64,000 nt of DNA from Hippopus hippopus (Eukaryota; Mollusca; Bivalvia; Cardiida; Cardiidae): NCBI GenBank assembly GCA_946811185.2, contig OX328105.1, forward strand, positions 53,692,845 through 53,756,844. Reading direction: 5' to 3'. Below the pieces are notes generated by a model that searched no databases, was not told the DNA's origin, and was given only the letters and a program-made list of their open reading frames with translations. A program made the position numbers and the translations under genes. This document shows positions 37,901 to 49,900 of the stretch, piece after piece; positions within the stretch are counted from its first letter, which is position 1, and every line of letters begins with the position of its first letter.

Positions 37901-40900
37901 AAACAAGATTATTGATTTCTCTGAACACAAATGCAACAGTACACACTGCAGTTCATTTTCATGTACAATCTAAGTGATGAAATCAGATGTTTGTATTAAT
38001 GATTTAGACAAAAGTAAAAAGATAGATAAAGTTTCCTGAAAATATTTCCTGTATTGTCCCACTATGCAAAAAAAAATATTTCAGCTAGTAATGTGTTAAC
38101 TCTTTACAAAATGACAAAAATTTTAGACCTCCAAATTGAAAGCATTTGCAGATCACATATGAAATTTGGCTGAAACGGTGGTAACTGTCTGTAACAGTGT
38201 CAGAAAACCTTGTGGGAAAAGGAGAAAATGCTGGTACCAGCATTTTTTCCTTTTCCCACAAAGCTCAAAATGGTATTTCCTCTAAGTCGTCAAAACCTCA
38301 GATGTTGTGCTAAAGAGTTAGCAAAATGAAATCATCATTTTAAGATAATGTTAGAGCAATATCAGATGGGATCATGCAAGTTAAAGCATATTAATCATAT
38401 GTTATAAACCTATGAAGATTAATTGAGTAAATCTTTTATTAAACAAGCTATGTACCTAATGTCAACTTCATAGCTGAAATTGAGGAAAAAATCATTTGTA
38501 TGACTTGAAAAAAAATAACTTAAAAAATTGGTCTGTTGCAAATCATTATCAAATATAATTGCTTTTAGGCACTAAATTTGTAATTTAATCATGCTCTGTA
38601 AATGGGGGATTTAATGAATATGCAAAAAGTATTGACCCATGTCAGCCTGACCAGTCTGCACAGGCTGGCCCTAGTCGAAACTTTTTGCTTATGGTAAGTT
38701 TTCTGCTTGTGCAAGGACCATTATGTCTCAATGTTCAGTCTGTTGTCAGACAAAATGGCTTTTTTCTGAATGACTTGCTTTGTATACTGCATTATGAAGA
38801 CGCATTAAACCCCCTTTTCACAAAATAATGCTCATTTACAAAAGTTTAATGTTAAAGGCCGAAAAAAATTAACCAAAGTAGAAGATCCCTACTAAAATAA
38901 AGTATTTTCAAGAAAAACTAAAGGCTATAGTTAGCTTCAAGTTCAAGTATACTGACAAAATCAATTGTAAGATATAACCTTAACCTAATACTATCGAGGT
39001 TATTTTTACACCTACTAAACACTATTGCAATTTACACAAAGAACATGTAAATGATAAGAAAATATCAAGTACTGCTCCTTTTCTTTTTCCTCAAAGAAGT
39101 TCCAAACTTGTCAGCTGAAAAGCCATCAGAAGTCAAACTGATGCACAGATTGAAGTTTTTGAAGCCAGACACTTCAGAGCCAGAGCCTAGTATGGTGAAA
39201 CCATGGACATATGACTTGCAACACGCGTAAAGGGACATTCGGACATTTGCATAAAGTGTCGTCACGGATCAGCCTGCGCAGTCCGCACAGGCTAATCCGA
39301 GACGGCACTTTACGACTACATTAGATTTTGTGCTACAGTAGACTTGCGCAAAACAGAAAATTACATAAAAACGGAAAGTGTCGTCTCGGATTAGCCTGCG
39401 CGGACTGCGCAGGCTGATCCGAGACGACACTTTACTCAAATGTCCGAATGCCCCTTTTCGCGTGTTGCAGGCCATATATGAATATGTGAGCTGTTGCCAT
39501 ATGACTGAGATAACGTTGAAAGTGGCATAAAATACAGTTCAATCAATGCATCAGAAATGGAGAACAGAGCATTTGTCATGAACCAAACTAGAAATCTACC
39601 AAGACCTTGCAATAAAATCTAATTGATTATTGTAACATTGAAAAATATGACTTAATTTTGGTTTGCTCTACAAATAATCTATACAGTAATGGATTAATTA
39701 ATAGAAAACAAAGTAAATCAAAAAAAATTTTTCAGTCAGGTAAAAAGACCAAAAAGATGCAATTTCAAGACTTTTTAAATACCAGTGTTCACATAATAGT
39801 AGACAATGTATGTTCAAGATCAGACCTAAATCTACACAGCGTGAAAAAAAAACAAAGTTCCTTTAGCACTCTTAGGGTTTGCGTGTTATAATAATTTTTA
39901 AGTGTGATTATTATGGTATCAAATATAAATAGATGTAGATGACTACAAAAGAAATACAAACTGAAAAATAAATCAGAAAAATGATGCAAGAAATACATGT
40001 ACTGTTTGGTAAAATTATGATTTTTTTTTCTTTTTTTTTTTAACCAATCTAGACCAGTTTTGAGTCTTGCAGCAGACTGCCTTTCAAAACAAGTAGGTCA
40101 AATGAAGAAATTGTTGCCAATGAGCGATTTCTCCTTGGACTAAGATGATTTTTCATATTTTTGTGTTCAAACTCTTTAACCCTTTACCACACAATGATGC
40201 CTTTTAACGCCACTGAAGAAGAGGCCTTTTGAAAACATTGTGGGAAATGGAGAAAATGCTGGTAACCAGCATTTTCTCCTTTTCCCACAAAGTTTTCTAC
40301 CCTATCAAAGAAAAGTTGCGTCATTTGAGCAACTATGAAATTGTCGTCTGCAAATGCTTTCAATTTGGATAGGTCTTAAATTTTGCTATGTGGTAAAGGG
40401 TTAAATCTTTACAACACGACAAAAATGTAGACTTGTCCAAAAAGAAAGCAATAGTGGACGCCAATTTAAATGCACTTCATTGGTCGACTTTGTCTTTGAT
40501 AGGGTAGAAAACATTGTGGGAAAAGGAGAAAATGTTGGTTACCTGCATTTTCTACAATATTTTCAAATATCTTTAAAGAGTTAACAAGGACATTTTCTCC
40601 AATGTTGACCACAAATTTGTTTCACCAGATAATAAGTACACAAAATTAGTGTGCCACTTATGAGAAAGCCCACAAAATTTGGGAAGTAACTGTTTATGTA
40701 GTTAAAGGAAAATATACATGTATAGGGTCTGACATTAGTTGGCATTTGAGATAAAATTTTGTGATGGTTACTTTACACTGAAAACAAGATAGATTATGTG
40801 ATAAAAGTAGAGGGAAAAAACATATTAGCAATATACAATAATATACAAGCTCAGAGATTATGTAATAGTAGTGTATGGGTCATGCATTAACTTTTGCACA

Positions 40901-43900
40901 CCTCCTTCAGCCTCTGACAGCTGTTACTCATTTTTTTTCATAAATTGTGTCCTTTTGCCAGACTTTTTTCACATACATTAGAATTTACTTTCTGTTTGCT
41001 ATTAGTATACTGAAAGAAACTTTGTCAAACAACAAAAGCTTAGACTTGTCCATATTGAAAGCATTTGCTGACAAATTAAGTGCCGCTAAATTAATGACAT
41101 TTTGTTTGAGCAAGGGCGAAAAGCACTGTGGAAAAAGGTGAAAATGCTGGTTTCCAGCATTTTCTCATTTTCCTACAATGTTTATAACAGTCCTATTCCA
41201 CAGGGTTGTCAAAACTCAGGATTGTTTGAAAAAGGGTTAAAGGTCATCCACTGCACTTGAGTAACATGTACCATATGTCAAAGAAATTGAGATTTCATAG
41301 TACAAAATAATATTACAAACAGTGTTATAAATTATGTACCAAAGATATGATAAAGCATTTCACTCCATGAAGATCAGTAAATTTTTTCCAAGATTATCTC
41401 TTTATTATTGATCTAATACTGTACAAATACAACTTTGAACATCCATGCAACTTACGACTTTCCAATATGGGTTGCAACACGCGAAAAGGGACATTCGGAC
41501 ATTTGCATAAAGTGTCGTCTCAGATCAGCCTGCGCAGTCCGCGCAGGCTAATCCGAGACAGCACTTTACGACTTCATTAGATTTTGTGCTACAGTAGACT
41601 TGCGCAATACTAAAAATTACATAAAGACGGATAGTGTTGTTTCGGATAAGCCTGCGCGGACTGCGCAGGCTGATCCGAGACGACAATTTACGCAAATGTC
41701 CGAATGTCCCTTTTCGCGTGTTGCAGGCCATATAGTGGTAAACACAGCACATGCTTTGATCAAACAACTAGTGAACCAAGTGATATAGCAAATCAGAAAT
41801 AGTGTTACTGTCTTCATTTAGAATGGTCTGGAATGTAGCCTGCCTAGCTAATACAAACCCTGAAAAGCTTTGGTCCTGAAATATCTTGACCATTTTACTG
41901 CTTGAAAAATGTAATTCAATTATCTCTTAACCTTTCAATCCCGAGTTTTAACGACTCTGAAAGAGATGGCTTTTGAAAACATTGTGGAAAATGGAGAAAA
42001 TGCTAGTAACCAGCATTTTCTCCTTTTCCCACAATGTTTTCTACCCTATCAAAGACAGAAATCATCATTTTGGCAACATTTAATTTGTCGTCTGCATATG
42101 CTTTGAATTTGGTCCAGTCCAAAATTTTGTCGTGTGGTAAAGGGTTAAACTACCAGCCTGAATAGCTCAAGTGGTAAAGACTGAGACTTGTACATGTAAG
42201 TGAAAGGTTTCCGGCCACTTGAAGGTTGAATCCCATGGCTGCCAACTATAATTATGAAGAGTCCTTCAAATGAGACATTAAACCTAGGTCTTATGTGATG
42301 GTAATTTAAAACAAGCATGTAAAAGAACCTGGATTAGCTTAGGATAGGTCTCATCTTGAATCTAGCACTATCCCTCACAACATAATTAACAGCCCTCTGG
42401 GGCATAACCCATGTGGGCAACCAGTGGATAACGATAGATAAACGAAAATCAATTAACCAATTTTAATTATTTTTCACTCTAAAGCCCAACAGGAATCTCA
42501 TGGAGTAAAATGCTGGTGTTATTTATACAAAGTAAACAAGTATAGAACAATTATTTCATGTTAAATGGAGTAAAAAAATCTTAGTGAAAAAACAAAAACA
42601 TGCCTTTTTGATTCACTAGTTCTATGGTGGTGCATATCCTTTGTTGAATATTGATTTCTAAAATATGTACATGGGCAGTAAGGAAATAATTTGCATAAAT
42701 TTATACATAATCAAGCAAATTGAATATACTGGTTATGAATATGCTGCAAAGCCATCTTAAAGGAACTATCAATTGAATAAAATTATGTAAAAGTGTTCCG
42801 TCTGCATGCAAAATTCTAATTCACCTTCTTTTGAAGCTAATCATTTTTTTGGAATTAAAAGCATCAACTATATCCCTTTAACTTTTTAAACAGACAACAA
42901 AATGTAGACTTATCTAAATTGAAAGTATTTGCAGATGACAAAATGAACATGGATCAAAGATGGGGTTTGTCTATAAATGGGTAGAAAACAATCATAGAGA
43001 AGGACAAAATGCTGGTTTTCAGCATTTTTCCATTTTCCCAGGATGTTTTCAAGAGCATTCATTAAAACATGGTTGTTTGGCAAAGCATTAATCATAGCAT
43101 TTTAGTCAATACTCCAAGGATAAAATATTGTGTCTTTGTTTCAAAAAGGCCAAATTTAAATGAGTCAATAAAATGGCTTTGCTAGCTGCAACCATATAGG
43201 AATAGCTATTCAATTACTTTATCAAGGACTCTTCAGTGTTTCTGTAAATAATGTATACTTAAATTGTTGTACAACATAAAGATAATACAATGACTCTTAA
43301 AACACCTGTCAAATTAAAGTTGCCTTTGCAGCCAATATAGATCTAGATCAGACTGCACAAAATATGCAGTCTGATCTTTGATCCACACTGTCCTCTTTTG
43401 CTGTGACATTTACCATACAAAAAAATTTTAGACTTGTCTAAACTGGAAGCATGACAAAATTATTGTTACTTCAAGTTTTAAATTTGTTTTTGGAAGGGTG
43501 GAAAGCATTTTGGAAAAAGAAGACAATGCTGGTAACTAGTAATTTTTCTCCTTTTCTCACAATGTTTTCAAAAGTCTTTTCCTTAGGGTCGTTAAAAATT
43601 GGAATGGTGTGGTAAAGAGGTACTTAGTTCATTTATTTGGTAGTGTAGATATTAAACTGATGAAGTATTTTAGTCTTATCATGCACAGTGTATTAGCTGG
43701 AAAAAAAAAACCCCCAAAATAAACAACACTCTAGTTATTTCATGCATATTTAAAATCTTTGCAAAGCAATCATGTCACATTACTCCATGTTATCAATAGT
43801 AAAGTAATTTGTAAATGACTGAAAAACATGGAAGTCACCATTTCTGGTATTTTTCCTGATCTGTATATTTTTTCTTAACCCTTTACCAGATGACAAAATT

Positions 43901-46900
43901 TTAGCCTTGTCCGAATTGAGGGCATTTGCAGACGACAATTTCAGTGTGGCCCAAATGGTGCAATTTTTCTTTGATAGGGTAGAAAACATTGTGGGAAAAG
44001 GAGAAAATGCTGGATACCAGCATTTTCTCCTTTTCCCACAATGTTTTCAAAAGGCTTCTTTCCCAAGGTCGTTAAAAGTCGGCACTGTGTGGTAAAGTGT
44101 TAATAGTACCAAACAATCCGGAGTTTTAACAACCATTACAAGAAGTCTTTTGAAAACTTTGTGGGAAAAGGAAAACATGCTGATAACTAGCATTTTCTCC
44201 TTTTCCCACAAAGTTTTCTACTCATTAAGAGACAAATTCCATTTTCTGACCCATGTTGAATCTGTCATCTGCAAATGCTTTCAATTTGGACAAGTCTACA
44301 TTTATATCGATTGATAAGGAGTGAAACTCTGTACAAGACAACAAAAATTCAGACTTTCGTCCATATTGAACACAACAAATTATATGTGAATATGTGACTT
44401 CTGAATTGTCCTGAAAAGGGTAGAAAACACTGTGAAGAAATCAGAAATGCTGGTTACCATCATTTTCTCCTTACGCCACAATGTTTCCAAGAGCCTTCTT
44501 CCTCTGGGTTGTTAAAAACACATGATGTTTGATAAACGGTTTGTTATAGAATAAAACTTATCTCCTTCAAAGTAGACTCAAAAGAAATCACAGTAATCAT
44601 CAACGCCAAGAAACAGCTGTGAAACTTTTTCAAACAACTGACCTTGTTTCCATATCCAATGCCACCAGTTTTCTTGGATTCATCATAGAATTAAGATGTC
44701 CAAGCCAAGCTGCACCTTCTCCATTTGGATCAATAAGCATGGGTGGTCTCTGCCAGGACGAACATAGGATTGCTGCATTCTCAAGCTGTCTAGGTCCAAA
44801 ATCTACAATGAGGTACAATCAAGTTTTTTAGCTTATTAATGTGGTTCTTTTTTCTTGAAGTAGTTCTTATTAAATATTATACCAATCACAAAACAAGAAC
44901 ACCACATGCAGGTGCCAACACTGGGCTGCAAATGCTTTTAGAAATAGATTGGTTTTCAGTGAAAATTCTGCATCAAGAAAGGGGCATACTTTTGTCAAAA
45001 TTATTTTGATAGTTACCTGTACTTATTGTATATGTTCCCCTTTTGATAGGTTACAACTAGTCTGAGTTTGAAGTAGTAAATATCTTCAGTAATGATAAAG
45101 ATATTAGAAAATGTCAACTTTTTGTATGACAACACAGACAATGCAGACGACAGGGCTATGACAATACATGAATGTTTTCTTCAAAAACAACCAATATAAA
45201 ATTACAAATATTAGTACAGGGTTAACTCTTTACCATGTGACAAAAATTAGACTTGTCCAAATTGAAAGCACTTGCGGAAGAAGAATCAGATGTAGCTTAA
45301 CTCTTTACCACACAATCCCGACTTTTAACAACCCTGAGAGCGAAAGCTTTTGAAAACATTGTGAGAAAAGAAGAAAATGCTGGTAATCAGCATTTTCTCC
45401 TTTTCCCACAATGTTTTCCACCCTTCCCAAAACTAATTTCAATTTTTGATTCACATTTGATTCGTCGTCTGCAAATGCTTTCAAATTGGACCAGTCTAAA
45501 ATTTTGTTGTTTGGTAAAGGGTTAAATGACAAGATTTGTCTTCAGTGGGGAAGAAAAAAATTGCGCCGAAATGGAGAAAATACTGGTTACCAGCATTTTC
45601 CTTCTTTCCCGACAATGTTTTCATATACCTATTTCCACAAGGTCATCAAAACTTGAGATTGTTTGGTAAGGGGTTAACTCTTTACATCACGACACAAATT
45701 TAGACATGTCCATATTGAAAGCACTTGCAGGAGACAAATAAAATGTAGCTGAAATGAGCTTTGTCCTTGCTGGGATTTTCTTTTAAGGAGGATAAATCTG
45801 TTGGGAAAAGGAAAAAAATGCTGGTTACCAGCACTTTTTCCTTTTCTATAACTAGCATTTTTTCCTTTTCTCGAATTGTTTTCAAAAACCCTTTCCCTAA
45901 AGGTTCTTTAAAGTGGGAATTGTGTGCTAAGGGGTTAAAGCATGTCATACCTTCTTTAATCCATTCATTGAGAACATTTTCTCCGATGAGTAGTTTGATG
46001 AGGGATTTGATATATTTGCTATACTGTGTGGAGGACAACATGGGTGCTGTGCTCTGTGTATATTGGCTCTGAGTGTCCTCGTGCTCGCTCTCCTCCTCCT
46101 CGTCCTCTTTATCAGCCGGCTGCTCCTCCATCTGTTCATCTGACTCGTGTCTCTCTTCTAGTACTGGAGATTCTCTGTCTGTTATACAAAAAAAGATCTT
46201 ATAATTAACTCTTTACCAAACAGTAACACGTTAAAACAACCCTGATGAAGAAGGCTTTTAAAAACATTTTGGAAAGGGGAAAATGCTGGTAACCAGCATT
46301 TTCTCCTTTTCCAACAAAGTTTTCTATCCTACCATAGACAAATTCCATCATTTGACCTACTTTTAGTTTGTTGTCTGCAAATGGTAACCAGCATTTTCCC
46401 CTTTTCTCACAATGTTTTCTATCCCACTACAGATAAGTTCCATCATTTGAGCAACACTTAATTTGTTGTCTCCAAATCCTTTCATTTCAGACATGTCCAA
46501 AATCAAAATTTTTTCATTTCACCCTTTACCAAACGCTCAATGCATCCCAAGAGAATATCAACCCATGTCAGCCTTGTTTGAAACATTTTGATATTTGAAA
46601 ATTTTCTGCATGTCCAAGAACCATTTTACCTCTCAATTTAAGTGGTTGTTAAACAAAATAGATTCAATGGATCCATAATTACGTAATGCCTGGCTTGGTA
46701 TAATGCATCATGAAGATGCATCAAACCTCCTTTGCCAGTGCCGAGCCCCGGTAGCTCAGTCAGTAGCGCACAGGACTTGAGAACAGGGGGTCGTGAGTTC
46801 GATCCCCGGCTCGGCCAGTTTCTTTCCGAGGACTGATGATAGTCATTGCGACTGGATTCATTCCTCTCTCATCACTGATCATCGTTTGGACGATGCTTAT

Positions 46901-49900
46901 GTGGGAAAGCAGCCAGTGGCTTGGAAAGAATATTGTGCGGAGTACTGGTAACAGAAACTCCAGGAAAGCATGGATAGGTGCACTGGCCGCCGCGATATAA
47001 CCGAAATAATGTTTAAAACGGTGTTAAAACACCATACAACCAACAACATCCTTTGCCAGTGCATGGCTCTAATATCTGAGTTATTATTGGATAAGAAACA
47101 GGAGCAAAGGCTCTATATGTGAATACATGCAAGCAAATTTCTCTCTTTGTCCAAATGTTTTCAAAAGTGGTCAACAGAAAGACACAAACAGTTACCTATA
47201 GGAAGGCATTGAGTAAGACAGATCCTACCTTTTTCATCTTCTTTAGCCTGATCTTCCTCCTTCTTGGTCATTTCTCCTGTGTCTTCTCCTTCCTTTTCAG
47301 GGTCTTTCTTTTCTTCTTCTTTTTCCTCTTCCTGTTCTTGCTCCTCATCTACCTCTACTATCTCTTCAAGCTCTTTGTCCACATCCAACATCTGTTTATA
47401 AAATACAGTTAAACCACATTAATATGAATTTGAACAGACAAGAAAACAGTTTAACCCTTTTCAAACAATCCTAAGTTTTAATGACCCTCAGCAAGAAGGA
47501 TTTTGAAAACATTGTGGAGATATAAGATAATGCTGGTAACCAGTATTTCCTCCTTTTCCTGCAATGTTTTCTACCTTCCAAAGACAAATTCAGCTATTTG
47601 AGACATATCTACTTTGTCAACTGCAAATTTCAGTTTGAATAAATACAAAATTTTGTCATTTGAAGTAAATATCTTCAGTTATGACAGAGATATTATAAAA
47701 CTGTCAGTTTTTGCACAATGGCAGAGACAACAAAGATTCAGACAGGGCTATGAAAATACCTTGACCTTTTCCTCAAAAAACTAGATTTTGGTCAACTGTC
47801 CTTGTTGCTGTTGAGAAATTTGATATTTGTTAAAGTTAGAATAAGTAAATCTACTCTAACCGGAGTTAACAGTCACTTGTATTATATATTTTGGCTGTCA
47901 CCACATTCAGTTCTAAATCCCAGTTTTGAATATGAGTCTGTCTTAACCCTTTACTAAACAATCCCAACTTTTAACAACCCTGAGGAAGAAGGGTTTTGAA
48001 AACATCGTGGGAAAAGGAGAAAATGCTGGTAACCAGCGTTTTCTCCTTTTCCCAGAATGTTTTCTAACCTATCAATGACTAATTTTGTCATATGGGCCAC
48101 CCTGAATTTGTTATCTGCAAATGCTTTCAATTTGGACCATGCTAAAATTTCATTGTGTGTTAAAGGGTTAAACATTCACCTGACTTTAGAGCTTAGTATT
48201 GTTGGTCCTCTTCAATGATTGCATAATACAGAATTCACTGTAAGAACAAAATCACTAACCTTCTCCTTCTTATTAGCATCTTCCTCACCCAAAAGAGCAG
48301 ATGTATAATCTACATCGTACACTTGACTGGCCCCTGAAGCTGTCTTCAAGAAGTCAATGGACCAATCAATTACTCTTCCTGTAATTTGTTTATTAACTCT
48401 TTACTAATTAATGTCAAGTTTTACTGACCCTAAAGAAAAAGGCTTTTAAAAACATTATGGGAAAAGGAGAAAATACCGGTAAATAGCATTCTCTCCTTTT
48501 CCAACTATGTTTTCTAACCATCTCAAAGACAAATTCTACCATTTTAGGCATACCTTATCAGTCATTTGCAAATGCTTTCAATTTGTACGAGTCTAACATT
48601 TTGAACTTTGGTAAATAATTTAAGTCATTTTACCCTAAAACAAGTTTGCAGCTGGCAAATTTGAAGATGTTGTTTGCAAAATTTATAATCAGCACAAAAT
48701 TACGCGTTTTTTTTTTTTATTTCAATTTTTGTTTTCCTTTCCTTTTGCAAATAAAAAAAACCATGTTTTTTGTCCTTTGTTGCATTTACATGTCAAAATG
48801 TCAGTGATTGTAAGACAGGTAGAGGGATAGACCACTGACCCTGACACATCATTACATGCAGACAACAAACATAAAAAAATAAATAAAAAGAATGTGAAAA
48901 ATAAATAAAGTTAACCCTTTCCCAAACGGCAAATTTTGGACCAGACCAAATTGAAAGCATTTTGCAGATGACAAATTAACAGTTGCTAAAAAGATGATTT
49001 TTCTATATGATAGGGTAGAAAACATTGTGGGAAAAGGAGAAAATGCTGGTTACCAGCATTTTCTCCTTTTCCCACAATGTTTTCAAAAGGCTTTTATTCC
49101 TGACCTGTAAAAACCAGGGATTGTTTGGGAAAGGGTTAATAGATAAATATAAAAATTGGTTTTTAACACAATAAAAACCTTTTGTGGCAAAATGAGAAAT
49201 TGCCTCTACTAAAGTGTTTTTTTCTTCAAAAGAGCTTGTCTTACTGGACCATTGTCTCTGCCAGGATTTTTTTTTTTAGGTTTCTATACTAAAAATTGAG
49301 CTAGGAAATGCCAATCTAAGGTTGCAGCAGTTGTAACAAAGAAAAAAAAAGTTTCACAATCAGCACATACCTTTAAGACCATCAATAGAGTCAATAACAA
49401 GTGGAATGCCTCTCTCTCTGAGACAATTTGGCCAGTGAACAGTCAACATGATTCGTCTAAAGTTATGATGGTATGGACCCAGATATGTAGCAAACCCTGC
49501 TGCCATGGCGCAGCCCCCAGGTGTGGCTATCAGTCGTCTTTGGTAGGAGTCGTAAATCTGCTGACATCTCTGTCGCTCACCTTTCAGTATCTACAACAGC
49601 ATGCAAAAATGATCGTGAAACTAGCCTTTCACTTTTCAGTATCTGATACAAAATACAAAAATGTTCATTCAACCTTTACCACACAATCCCAACTTTTAAC
49701 AACCTTGAAAGTTTTGAAAGAAACCTTTAGAAAAAATTGTTGGAAATGGAGAAGATGCTGGTAACCAGCATTTTCTCCTTTTCCAACAATATTTGCTACC
49801 CTTTTGAACACAAACTTCAGTTCTTGAGTCAAATTTATTATGTTGTCTGTACATGCTTTTTATTTGGACTTGTCCAAAGTTTTGTCGTTTGGTAAAGAGT

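Larger units (their letters stand above)
36095..44642 (-). other. 8.5-kb intron between W15 and W16
   Basis: The longest intron of the gene; phase joins correctly across it. No exon or other gene is visible. It contains about ten TTAA MITE copies (best: about 37095-37323, 37593-37808, 40176-40404, 41927-42148, 43875-44103), two 269-bp foldbacks (39209 and 41465), a second-family foldback (about 38590-38835) and tRNA-like SINE sequence (about 42155-42460). Confidence 0.75.

Noticed and set aside
46740..46815. A genuine tRNA gene
   Set aside because: A and B boxes and an outer stem exist, but the D and T arms do not pair properly and SINE body sequence follows directly.
47119..47412. Plus-strand hydrophobic frame resembling a membrane protein
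   Set aside because: It is the complement of the Glu/Lys-rich exon W13; GAA and GAG codons read as TTC and CTC on the other strand.
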